A DNA stretch of 64,000 nucleotides. Source: G963675935 sp963803125. GTDB lineage: Bacteria > Planctomycetota > Planctomycetia > Pirellulales > Thermoguttaceae. Below the pieces are notes generated by a model. That model searched no databases and had not been told where the DNA came from. It saw nothing but the letters and a program-made list of their open reading frames with translations. Where the stretch lies: the NCBI GenBank assembly GCA_963803125.1, contig CAWDLR010000001.1, positions 62,001-126,000 on the forward strand. The letters are read 5' to 3'. This document shows, one piece after another, positions 45,620-53,756 of the stretch. How positions within the stretch are numbered: position 1 is the first letter of the stretch; every line of letters begins with the position of its first letter. The translations under genes and the position numbers were made by a program.

Positions 45620-47185
45620 ATGACAACCAACGCCGCCCACTCGCCCGATTTCGAATCCTTCCAGCGCCTCGCCGCCGGCGCCGGGCTGGTGCCGGTCTAT
45701 CGCCGGCTGGTCGGCGATTCGCTCACCCCGGTTTCGGCTTTCCACAAGATCGACGCCGGCCGCTGCGCCTGCCTCTTCGAGAGCGTCGTCGGCGGCGAAA
45801 AGGTCGGCCGCTACAGTTTCCTGGCCGTCGATCCGTTTTTCGAGATCGAGGCCTACGGCCGTCGCGTGGCGACCAACGCCTACAGCGGCGTCTCGGCCGG
45901 CGGAACGCCGACGCTGGTCACCCGACAGTTCGAGTGCGAAAACCCCTTGGAAGAACTCCGCCGCCGGGTCGAGGCGGTCCGCGCGGTGCATCTTGCCGAG
46001 TTGCCGCCGTTTTGCAGCGGCGCGGTCGGATACGCCGGCTACGACACCGTCCGCTACAACGAACGTCTGCCGAACGCCCCGCCCGACGATCGGCAGGTGC
46101 CCGACCTGGCCTTCGCCTTCTACGACCAGATGGTCGTTTTTGACAATGTTACCAAGGCGATCGTGGTCGTGGCGATGGCCCGGCTCGACAGGGACTGTCC
46201 CAGTTTTCTCGCCAGAGAAAATGGGACTGTCCCTCTTGTGGCCCAAGCCTACCAATCCGCCTGCCGCCGCGTCGATCGGCTGGTCGAAAAACTCTCGACG
46301 CAGGACAATCTCCAGCCGTTCGACATCCGCACCAGCGGCAACGTCTCGCTGCCCTACGAATCGAACTTTGCCAAGGCCGACTTCGAGGCGGCGGTCCGCA
46401 AGTGCGTCGAATATATCCGCGCCGGCGACATTTTTCAGGTCGTGCTGAGCCAGCGGCTGAAAATGCCGCTCCGCACGCATCCCTTCGAGATTTACCGCAC
46501 GCTGCGGGTGGTGAACCCCAGCCCGTTCATGTTCTACGTCCGCACGCCGAGCGTCACGCTGGTCGGCAGTTCGCCGGAGGTGATGGTCCGCGTGGTCGAT
46601 GGCCGCGTGACCGTTCGCCCCTTGGCCGGCACCCGCCCCCGCGGCAAGACCGAGGAGGAGGACCGCCGGCTGGCCGAGGAGTTGCTGGCCGATCCGAAGG
46701 AGCGGGCGGAGCACGTGATGCTGGTCGATCTGGGCCGCAACGACGTCGGCCGCGTCGCCGATTTCCGCTCGGTCGAAGTGAGCGACGTGATGACGATCGA
46801 GCGTTACAGCCACGTGATGCACATCACCTCGAACGTCAGCGGCCGCTTGGCCCCCGGCCGCAGCGCCTTCGACGCCCTGCAAGTCTGTCTGCCCGCCGGC
46901 ACGGTCTCCGGCGCGCCGAAGGTTCGGGCGATGGAGATCATCGACGAGTTGGAGCCCTGTCGTCGCGGCCCCTACGGCGGTGCCGTCGGCTACGTCGATT
47001 TCGCCGGCAACATGGACACCTGCATCGCCCTGCGCACCATCGTCATCCACGACGACACCATCTACGTCCAAGCCGGTGCCGGACTCGTCGCCGACAGCGT
47101 GCCGCAGAATGAATGGAACGAGACGCTGAATAAGGCGCGGGGGTTGTTGAAGGCGATCGAGTTGGCGGAAGGGCGGGGGGATTAG
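45620..47185 (+). CDS. trpE: Anthranilate synthase component I, with an in-frame 45-bp palindromic insert
   Basis: 521 residues. Chorismate-binding enzyme motifs: VVNPSPFMFYVRTP, LVGSSPEVMVRVVDGRVTV, PLAGTRPRGKTEEEDRRLAE, MLVDLGRNDVGRVADFRSVE and VCLPAGTVSGAPKVRAMEII. It makes anthranilate from chorismate with a glutamine amidotransferase (TrpG) not present in this window. Residues about 190-205 (RDCPSFLARENGTVPL) come from the 45-bp repeat; it lies in the linker between the N- and C-terminal lobes, probably a surface loop. Confidence 0.95.
   Translation: MTTNAAHSPDFESFQRLAAGAGLVPVYRRLVGDSLTPVSAFHKIDAGRCACLFESVVGGEKVGRYSFLAVDPFFEIEAYGRRVATNAYSGVSAGGTPTLVTRQFECENPLEELRRRVEAVRAVHLAELPPFCSGAVGYAGYDTVRYNERLPNAPPDDRQVPDLAFAFYDQMVVFDNVTKAIVVVAMARLDRDCPSFLARENGTVPLVAQAYQSACRRVDRLVEKLSTQDNLQPFDIRTSGNVSLPYESNFAKADFEAAVRKCVEYIRAGDIFQVVLSQRLKMPLRTHPFEIYRTLRVVNPSPFMFYVRTPSVTLVGSSPEVMVRVVDGRVTVRPLAGTRPRGKTEEEDRRLAEELLADPKERAEHVMLVDLGRNDVGRVADFRSVEVSDVMTIERYSHVMHITSNVSGRLAPGRSAFDALQVCLPAGTVSGAPKVRAMEIIDELEPCRRGPYGGAVGYVDFAGNMDTCIALRTIVIHDDTIYVQAGAGLVADSVPQNEWNETLNKARGLLKAIELAEGRGD
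46190..46234. repeat. 45-bp AGGGACTGTCCC element inside trpE
   Basis: Arms agggactgtcccagttttct and agaaaatgggactgtccct; exactly 45 bases, so the frame is preserved. Related to 33912-33956. Confidence 0.92.
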
Positions 47186-47246
47186 TTAAGTGAAGACATA
47201 CGGGGTGTACTCGGAGACAGACTACTGCGTGTTGGAGGAATTCAGA

Positions 47247-47916
47247 ATGTGGTGGAGCCTTCTCGGTGTGGTTTTCGGTGGGTTGATAACGGTCGGTACG
47301 GCCATCCTTATCGAGAACATGCGTCGACCAAGAATCACGCTGAAGCTCTCCGTGCCGGTTGACGCCGACTATGCCGGTCGAGCAGCGCCGGCTCGCAGGG
47401 CGAGGTTCGTCAACTTGGAACTCCACAACGCACCACCTCCCTGGATTGCCAGATGGATGTCGAGAAACGCCGCCATCCAATGCCATGGCATTATTACCTT
47501 TCACCATCTCGATGGCCAAAATACTTTTGGAAGGTCGATGAACATCCGATGGCAGGGAACGCCAGAACCCGTGCCAGCCATGATTCGAAATCGGCAATCA
47601 AACCGGCACGATTGACTACCCAGTGGCCTGCAACATGCAGAGCGTGGACGTCCATTCCGGGGAAAGTCGGGTGCTGAACGTCGCTGCTCGATTTGACGAC
47701 GAGAACGAGTGCTACGGGTGGTCGAACGCCAACTACTTCTCCGACCCCGTTTGGCGGAACCCGCAATGGCGAATGCCGAAAGGGAGATATCTTGTCAAGG
47801 TTGCGGTCACATCAGCCGGCGAGACGTGTGTTGGTGTCTTTCGATTGGTTAACGATTTACTCGCGGGTGATTTTCGGCTTGCCGAAGCGTGTGCCTCCGA
47901 CGCGCCAATGGACTGA
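47247..47916 (+). CDS. Membrane-anchored hypothetical protein, frameshifted
   Basis: Start at 47247 follows GGAGGAATTCAG. N-terminal helix MWWSLLGVVFGGLITVGTAI then a soluble beta-rich region. The first frame ends near 47618; removing one base near 47585 continues as IGNQTGTIDYPVACNMQSVD to the stop at 47916. Restored length about 222 residues. No family recognised. Confidence 0.6.
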
Positions 47917-48108
47917 GAAAGGCCAGGAAACGGCTGGGAACAAAAAGGGGACATTCTACTTTTCCGACCCGTCCCCTCCTAGCCGAGCGATGAGGCGATC
48001 ATCCAATGAAGGTCGAATAAGGGGTCAGAATGATTTTTCAACTCCAAACGACCGCTGAAAACACCTGGCAATCGTTCGCACATATGCGAACATACCCCGG
48101 AGGGATGG
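47917..48108. other. Repeat-rich spacer with a palindromic operator-like site
   Basis: Contains aaaaggggacattctacttt (also near 48504) and aaggggtcagaat, one of four related segments in 48.0-49.9 kb. The palindrome TTCGCACATATGCGAA at 48075-48090 lies 18 bases before the toxin start. No gene. Confidence 0.6.
48075..48090. promoter_or_regulatory. TTCGCAnATATGCGAA palindrome (putative operator), copy 1
   Basis: Perfect 16-base palindrome apart from the central pair, 18 bases upstream of the higB-like start. Variants TTCGCAAATATGCGAA recur at 48619-48634 and 48706-48721, each before the second copy. Position fits an autoregulatory operator bound by the HigA-like antitoxin (inference). Confidence 0.6.
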
Positions 48109-48495
48109 ATGCCGCAAATCCGCGTCGTGTCGTACCGGGATGAAAACGGCAGCGTTCCTCTTTTGAAATGGCTCGGTCGGCTGCACGATAGGGGGAGAAC
48201 AAGAATCTTGCTGCGGATCGAGGGGCCGGAGGCCCCGCCGCTCGCCCAGCCCGGGGCAACGCCCTGGGGAACGGTGGCGTGGCGAGTGAGGCTGGCGGCC
48301 CGACGGGCCAACGGTTCGCCGAATCGTCGGCCCGTTGGGCCGACACGCGACTGTCGTGCTCTCGGTTCCCAGGGCGTTGCCCTGGGCTGGGCGAATTGCG
48401 CTCCTTCGGAGCGGTCACGAGAAATCGAATTGGCCATTCATCGAAAGGCTCGATTCGAGGCCGATCCCGAGACTCACACGTACGGCGAGGTCTGA
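48109..48495 (+). pseudogene. HigB-like toxin, copy 1, interrupted in frame by a palindromic element
   Basis: Start with GGAGGG ribosome site. N-terminus MPQIRVVSYRDENGSVPLLK then WLGRLHDRGRTRILLRIEG is HigB/Gp49-like; the C-terminus ELAIHRKARFEADPETHTYG matches the family tail. The central part (core beta strands of the RelE/HigB fold) is replaced by the element at 48242-48394, translated as PLAQPGATPWGTVAW and so on. The frame stays open over 128 residues, but the fold is unlikely to be active. No antitoxin follows this copy. Confidence 0.75.
48242..48394. repeat. 153-bp nested palindromic element in higB copy 1
   Basis: Outer arms tcgcccagcccggggcaacg and cgttgccctgggctgggcga; inner palindrome gcccgacgggccaacggttc / gaatcgtcggcccgttgggc. 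153 bases keeps the frame. Same element at 48875-49027. Confidence 0.9.
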
Positions 48496-48557
48496 AGAAC
48501 AAAAGGGGACATTCTACTTTTCCGGCCCTTCCCCCTCCTAGGCGAGCAATGGGCGGG

Positions 48558-48731
48558 GCGGACAAAGGGGTCAGAACTATTTTCGGATCGGAGCAACCCG
48601 AATCGGACTCGACAATCGTTCGCAAATATGCGAACATATCCTGGGCGGACAAAGGGGTCAGAACTATTTTCGGATCGGAGCAATCCGAATCGGACTCGAC
48701 AATCGTTCGCAAATATGCGAACATATCCTGG
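48558..48731. repeat. Tandem direct repeat of 87 bases
   Basis: Two units, 48558-48644 and 48645-48731, each with aaaggggtcagaactatttt, gaatcggactcgacaatc and the TTCGCAAATATGCGAA palindrome. They differ at one base (caacccg / caatccg). The second ends just before the toxin copy 2 ribosome site. Confidence 0.9.
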
Positions 48732-48740
48732 GAGGGATGG

Positions 48741-49127
48741 ATGCCGCAGACACGAGTTGTGCTGTATCAGGATGAGGACGGCAGCGTTACGGTTTTTGAA
48801 ATGGCTCGGTCGGCTGCACGATAGGGCGAGAGCAAGAATCTTGCTGCGGATCGAGGGGCCGGAGGTCCCGCCGCTCGCCCAGCCCGGGGCAACGCCCTGG
48901 GGAACGGTGGCGTGGCGAGTGAGGCTGGCGGCCCAACGGGCCAACGGTTCGCCGAATCGTTGGCCCGTTGGGCCGACACGCGACTGTCGTGCTCTCGGTT
49001 CCCAGGGCGTTGCCCTGGGCTGGGCGAATTGCGTCCTTCGGAGCGGTCACGAGAAATCGAATTGGCCATTCGTCGAAAGGCTCGATTCGAGGCCGATCCC
49101 GAGACTCACACGTACGGCGAGGTCTGA
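48741..49127 (+). pseudogene. HigB-like toxin, copy 2, element insertion plus frameshift
   Basis: Start MPQTRVVLYQDEDGSVTV after GGAGGG. The frame breaks at a T5 run at about 48790 (removing one T restores VLKWLGRLHDRARARILLRI). The 153-bp element at 48875-49027 lies at the same position as in copy 1. The tail KARFEADPETHTYGEV is intact, and an antitoxin start follows 1 base after the stop. High similarity between copies suggests duplication after element insertion. Confidence 0.75.
48875..49027. repeat. 153-bp nested palindromic element in higB copy 2
   Basis: Same element as 48242-48394, differing at a few positions including inner stem bases (ggcccaacgggcc against ggcccgacgggcc). Confidence 0.9.
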
Positions 49128-49128
49128 A

Positions 49129-49656
49129 ATGTCGAAAAAGAAGCGTCTGTAGCACCATTACCGGGTTCTGGTTCCCACGCTCCGCGTGGGAACCGCTGTC
49201 TTTCCGACGCTCTCCGCCGGGACGGGCGACGCAGAGCGTCGGGACCAGTGCGTTCCCACGCGGAGCGTGGGAACGAGGGCTTTTTCTTGTTGTCGAGCCC
49301 GGTAATGATGCTACAGACTCAAAAAGAACGGCAAAACTGAAAAACGAACGACCGATGCGGCGAGTGTCCTTCACCGGCGGCATTTTGCGGGCAAGGCCGA
49401 CAAGTTGGCTATTCTCGAAGAGGAGCGAGCCAACGCGGCGATTGGCCGGCAGATATTCGATCTTCGCGAGAAGGCTGGTCTGTCGCAGCGGGAGTTGCCT
49501 CGATTGGTTGGCACCACGGCGTCGGTGATTTGCCGGCTGGAAGACGCCGACTACGAAGGGCATTCGCTGGCCATGCTCCGCCGCATCGCCGCAGCGCTCC
49601 ACAAGCGAGTGGGGATCCGCTTCGTCTCGTCACGGCACGGCCTTCGATCAGCCTGA
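49129..49656 (+). pseudogene. HigA-like XRE antitoxin split by a 170-bp inserted element
   Basis: ATG 49129 begins MSKKKRL, then a stop formed by the inserted element. After the element the frame resumes as KRTTDAASVLHRRHF and ILEEERANAAIGRQI, then the helix-turn-helix DLREKAGLSQRELPRLVGTT and ASVICRLEDADYEGHSLAML, ending RIRFV-like (GIRFVSSRHGL). The order toxin-antitoxin is HigBA. The insertion probably abolishes full-length HigA, though a shorter XRE product starting inside (for example near 49405) is possible. Confidence 0.78.
49147..49316. mobile_element. MITE-like 170-bp element inserted in the antitoxin gene
   Basis: Terminal inverted repeats ctgtagcaccattaccggg and cccggtaatgatgctacag (one mismatch). 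Core is a CGTTCCCACGC family palindrome (49169-49276) related to 28972-29080. Flanks both contain aaaaagaa (49133-49141 side and 49321-49329 side), a possible but uncertain target duplication. No coding capacity. Confidence 0.82.
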
Positions 49657-50199
49657 GAAGCACGGGGCAGGGGCTCGCAGGGCTTGTGCAAGATAGCCGA
49701 AGGTCGCCGCGGGAGTGGCTCCCTTGGGCTCGAGGATTTGTCGCCTTTCGCTCCGCGAAAGTGGCGTGAACTGACCGCTGCTTTCGCGGAGCGAAAGGCG
49801 ACAAGAGACAGGCAGACGACAAAGGGGTCAGAACTGAATGGCACTGTCGCTGAGTGTAACGCATTGACCGGCAAGGAGAAAGAGCGGGTGGCGAAGTCGC
49901 CAGGGCTGGGCATCAGGCAACGGTGCCAGGGCGGACGCGGTGCGAAGGCCGATAACCGGGAGCGGCTGGCACACATGGTTTACCGCCCGCCAACCGGCGC
50001 ACAGCGGCAGCGCACCGCCTGCGGATGGCAACGAATCGCCAGGCGGACGACCGGACCCGCGGAGTGATTTCTGCCGACCGCACCTCCTTTCCGCTAGCGC
50101 TGCCCATCGGTCAACGTGGTCACGACCACAAGTTCCTTGACGCGAAAGCCCCGAACCTCCACCCGCACGTACACCTCCCGTACACGTGGCGTCTGCGGG
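49657..50199. other. Degenerate repeat-rich region
   Basis: Contains a palindrome at 49739-49804 (ttgtcgcctttcgctccgcg / cgcggagcgaaaggcgacaa) and aaaggggtcagaactgaatg at about 49820. The rest (49860-50199) has no recognisable gene; frames there look random and precede the truncated GH78 sequence. Confidence 0.6.
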
Positions 50200-51105
50200 A
50201 TGCTGGCAGGCTACCCGCGCGGCATCAGCGCGGTGCCGAACGAGGTGTTCGCCACGGCTTTCTTCGCCCATTCGACGGAAATCGTGGCGAAAATGGCGGT
50301 CGTGCTCGGGCGAAGCGACGATGCCGACAACTACGCCAAGTTGTTCGACGGCATCAAGGCGGCCTTTTGCCGGACGTATGTCGATGGCGACGGCCGCATC
50401 AAGGGGAATACCCAGGCCGGCTACGCCCTGGCCCTGCACTTCAACCTGCTCGACGATTCGACGCGCCGGAAGGCGACGGAGCACCTGGTGGAGGCGATCA
50501 AGCGCTACAAGAACCACCCATCCACCGGCATTCAGACGACGCACCGCATGATGCTCGAACTGACGCGCAACGGCCGGCACGACGAGGCATGGCGGATACT
50601 GAATCTGTGGACGGCGCCTTCGTGGGGTCACATGGTCGAGATGGGCGCCACGACGATCTGGGAGCGATGGGACGGCTATGTCAAAGGCCGCGGCTTTCAA
50701 GACGCGGGCATGAACTCGTTCAACCACGGGGCGTTCGGCGCGGTGGGCGAATGGGTGTGGCGCGAATTGGCCGGCCTCAATCCCGACGATGCCCCGCCCG
50801 GCTGGAAGCACTTCATCATCCGCCCGCGCCCCTGCGACGGGCTCACCTGGGTCAAGGCCCGCTACGATTCGATCCGGGGTCCGATCGTAAGCGAGTGGAA
50901 GACGGCCGACGGGCGATTCGAGTTGCAGGTCGAGATTCCGCCGAACACGATGGCCGAGGTGTTCCTGCCGACCAGAGACGCGGCAGCCGTCACCGAGAAC
51001 AGCAAGCCCGCCGGCCAATCCGCCGGCGTGAAGCTCTTGCGGGCGGAACCGGGCACAGCAGTGTTCGCCGTCGAGTCTGGCCACTACCGCTTCGAATCGC
51101 CGTGA
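50200..51105 (+). pseudogene. GH78 alpha-L-rhamnosidase C-terminal fragment
   Basis: Residues from GMLAGYPRGI onward match the catalytic (alpha/alpha)6 barrel end and C-terminal beta domain of bacterial rhamnosidases: LFDGIKAAFCRTYVDGDGRI, GATTIWERWDGYVKG, SFNHGAFGAVGEWVWRELAG and FIIRPRPCDGLTWVKARYD. The N-terminal domains and first half of the barrel are absent; upstream sequence is unrelated. The ATG at 50200 has no ribosome site. Probably inactive remnant. Confidence 0.8.
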
Positions 51106-51858
51106 CTAGGGGAGTTTCGGCTTCGCCTGGCCCATCGTGTCGCCGCGGGTGAAGTTGGCCATGTCGTCGAGATTGGCGTCGTCGTAATCGCTGCCGCCGG
51201 GATAATGGAAACCGCGACCGTACGTGCCGTCGTTGCCGGGACTGAGAATCTGATAGGTCTTCGGGTTGATCCACTCGCCGTCCTTCGAGCTTCGATACGG
51301 ATGGGCGGCGCCCCAGCCGGGATGGCCGTCGTAGCCCTTCGACCCCGGACGGAAATAGACGTAAGGCGAACCGTCGATGCCGCGGGGCGGAAAGTATTGC
51401 ATCACCGCGTCCACGCGCTTCAACTGTTCCGGTCTGAACCTGTAGAACGGGCCGATTCGCGTCTTGCCCTTGCCGAACGGATCGGCGGGATTGGTGCTAT
51501 ATCCTTGCCCATCGGGCCCCGCCAGCCAGAAGTACAACGCCGAGGCCGGGCCCTGGTTGCACATGTCCGGGTATTTCGTGGGCGAACATCGGGGGAATCG
51601 CGCCTTGAGGAACTTCCAGGTTAGCACCGGATCGTGGAAGTCGGGTGGGTAGTCGCCGAAGGCCACGGCAAAATCGGTCAGCGCCTGGTCGAGTGTGCCG
51701 AGCTCCGCCATGACGCGGGAATTCGTGCAATTGTTGATGATTCCCGTCGCCCCTTTCCAGGCCAGGCCCGAGATGATCATCATAGCCGCCAGCGCCAACA
51801 ACAATTCGACAAGTGTGATCCCTCGCAGACGGTGAAGGTGTTTGGCAACGATCCGCAT
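51106..51858 (-). CDS. Type II secretion/type IV pilin-like pseudopilin
   Basis: About 250 residues. Prepilin cleavage motif RLRGITLVELLLALAAMMII is followed by a single helix; the remainder contains a DUF1559/GspG-like body (DYPPDFHDPVLTWKFLKA, GPASALYFWLAGPDGQG). The start at 51858 is preferred because GAGGAG is 5 bases upstream. Ends tail-to-tail with the GH78 fragment with no gap. Planctomycete genomes carry many such pseudopilin-like proteins; this one may be an isolated surface protein. Confidence 0.85.
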   Translation of the reverse strand: MRIVAKHLHRLRGITLVELLLALAAMMIISGLAWKGATGIINNCTNSRVMAELGTLDQALTDFAVAFGDYPPDFHDPVLTWKFLKARFPRCSPTKYPDMCNQGPASALYFWLAGPDGQGYSTNPADPFGKGKTRIGPFYRFRPEQLKRVDAVMQYFPPRGIDGSPYVYFRPGSKGYDGHPGWGAAHPYRSSKDGEWINPKTYQILSPGNDGTYGRGFHYPGGSDYDDANLDDMANFTRGDTMGQAKPKLP

Positions 51859-52118
51859 GATTCTCCTCACAGATTCCCAGGAATCGCTACCGCCGCAAAC
51901 GGCCGCATGTTCCCCTCGAAATAGCGTAGGTTGCCGCTTCGAGTTGTCAAGCGACTCCGACGGGGACGCAGTAAGGCATTTTGGCAGTTTCCCGGGGGTT
52001 GTTTAGCCGGCGAGATTGCTCGCCGCGGCCGCCCAGCGATCCCAGAAACGATGGGGTGGCAGCTGCACAGCCGCCCCAACGGCTGCACGGCGACCGAGCT
52101 CGCCGGCTAAACCGGTTG
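51859..52118. repeat. Spacer with a GTTTAGC palindromic element
   Basis: 52001-52112 is bounded by gtttagccggcgag and ctcgccggctaaac and encloses a GGGGTGGCAG-type palindrome (52053-52077). No gene in the gap. Confidence 0.85.
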
Positions 52119-53756
52119 CTATTCGAGCGTGAAGGTGTTTGCCCCTTTCTCCACCTCAAAGAGCGCACCTCGATCGCCGCGTGTTACGATCAGATCGAAC
52201 GGGCCGTCCGATTCGGCGGTGATCCGCCAGATTGGCGAAGGGCCGGCCGACGGCGCGGCCTTCAGCGTCACCGTGTGGCCGGCAAAGCGGAAGCGCTCGC
52301 AGCCGCAGGGCTTGGCCGATGTCAGATTCCAGGTGAGGCGATTGGCAGGTGCATCGGGTTTCAGGCCGATGCCGAACTCGAGCAGATAGAGGATCGGGCC
52401 GATGCCGCTCCAGCCCACGAAATCGCGGGCCGCCGGTTGGCCCGGCTCGATCTTGTCCGGGGCGTAGTTCTCCCAGACCGTGCCGGTGCGCTCGAACACT
52501 TTGCCGATGTTCGCCAGGTGGTTTAGCGCGACGGCGCGGGCCAGATCGTGATAGCCGTAGCGCTCCAGGCCGCGAATCACCATCGTATCGGTCGGCGCCC
52601 AGACCGAGCCGCGCCAGTAGTTTCCATTGGGGCTGAAACCGGGCTCGTCGGCGGCGACGGTCGGCACGCGGTGCAGCCGGGCGAAGGTCTTCGCGTTTTG
52701 CAGTTGGGCAACGAGGTATTTGGCCTGTTGGTCGCTGGGCACGCCGGCCAAGAGCGGCCAGAAGCCGGCGACCGTCTTGACCGGCGCCCGTCGGCCTTCC
52801 AGGGTGAGATCGAAATAGAACTTCCGCTCTGGGTCCCACATCAGCTTGTTGATGAGCGCGGCAGTTGCCTCGGCAGCCTTGCGGAACGCCCGCGACTCGT
52901 CGGTCTTGCCGAGCATCTCGGCCATCGCGGCCAGATCGCGGTCGAACATCACCATTTCGCTGGAAATATCGATGCCGCAGCCGCCGCGGGCGAGATACGG
53001 ATTGCGCTGCGAATTGTCCATGCTGGCCCAATCGGTGATGTAGAGGCCATTGCCCTGGCGGATGTAGGTGTCGAGCGCGTCGCGGTAGCGTTTCAGCGGC
53101 TCGTAGACCAGCGCGATCCGTGCCCGGTCGCCGGTGACGCGGCAGTGTTCCATCTCGGCCCAGGAGAAGATCGGATGGTCGAGCGCGTCGAGCGTGACGT
53201 GCGGGGGCGTTTTGGGCGGGTTACGGTGGCGATAGACCACGGCCGCGCCCCTGCCCCATTCCCCGCCCCAGCCGCCCACGCTGAAGAGCGATCTCTTCTG
53301 CGGATTCAGCCACGCCACGAAGCAGACGCCGGTGGTGCGGTCGATCTCCCGCGGGATTTCGCCGTCTGCGTACTGCTTGCAGTAGAAATTGTCGAGCGAG
53401 CCGATTCCGGGGACCAGCGGGTAGGCGTAATTGCAGAACATCGTCATAAAGCAGGTGTCCCACTGGAAGATATTCTGGTTGAACGCGGCGTCGATGAATT
53501 GCGAGACGTAGCCCGAGCCGGCGGCCGGCTCGTGGAAGTTGCGGAAGGCCAACTCCCACGACTTCCAGTACATCTTCAGCCAGAGCGGGTTCTCGTCGAA
53601 AATCGGCGCCGGCAGTTTGTTTTTGACGGCGCCGAATTTCGGCAGCGACGCGGGCTGGTACGCCTTCTTGGCAAAGTACATACCTTGCGGTTCCGCCTGG
53701 GCGATCGCGGTGGACGCGATAAGCGCGAACAAGCAGGCTGTGGCAGGAATTCTCAC
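52119..53756 (-). CDS. Exported MGH1/trehalase-like glycoside hydrolase
   Basis: 545 residues. A signal peptide (MRIPATACLFALIASTAIAQ) is followed by an (alpha/alpha)6 barrel of the MGH1/GH63 type: QWDTCFMTMFCNYAYPLVPG, FSWAEMEHCRVTGDRARIAL, EPGFSPNGNYWRGSVWAPTD and WENYAPDKIEPGQPAARDFV. Catalytic acid and base residues of the barrel are not assigned here. Probably cleaves alpha-mannosyl or alpha-glucosyl substrates, suggested by its operon with GH38. The GTG start overlaps the GH38 stop by 4 bases. Confidence 0.82.
   Translation of the reverse strand: MRIPATACLFALIASTAIAQAEPQGMYFAKKAYQPASLPKFGAVKNKLPAPIFDENPLWLKMYWKSWELAFRNFHEPAAGSGYVSQFIDAAFNQNIFQWDTCFMTMFCNYAYPLVPGIGSLDNFYCKQYADGEIPREIDRTTGVCFVAWLNPQKRSLFSVGGWGGEWGRGAAVVYRHRNPPKTPPHVTLDALDHPIFSWAEMEHCRVTGDRARIALVYEPLKRYRDALDTYIRQGNGLYITDWASMDNSQRNPYLARGGCGIDISSEMVMFDRDLAAMAEMLGKTDESRAFRKAAEATAALINKLMWDPERKFYFDLTLEGRRAPVKTVAGFWPLLAGVPSDQQAKYLVAQLQNAKTFARLHRVPTVAADEPGFSPNGNYWRGSVWAPTDTMVIRGLERYGYHDLARAVALNHLANIGKVFERTGTVWENYAPDKIEPGQPAARDFVGWSGIGPILYLLEFGIGLKPDAPANRLTWNLTSAKPCGCERFRFAGHTVTLKAAPSAGPSPIWRITAESDGPFDLIVTRGDRGALFEVEKGANTFTLE

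Noticed and set aside
47979..48724. Long minus-strand frames across the HigB region
   Set aside because: They run through palindromic elements and encode repeat-type peptides only; the plus strand has the recognisable toxin ends.
48558..48731. Tandem 87-bp repeat as a possible CRISPR array
   Set aside because: Only two directly adjacent units, no unique spacers and no cas genes; each unit contains a promoter-like palindrome.
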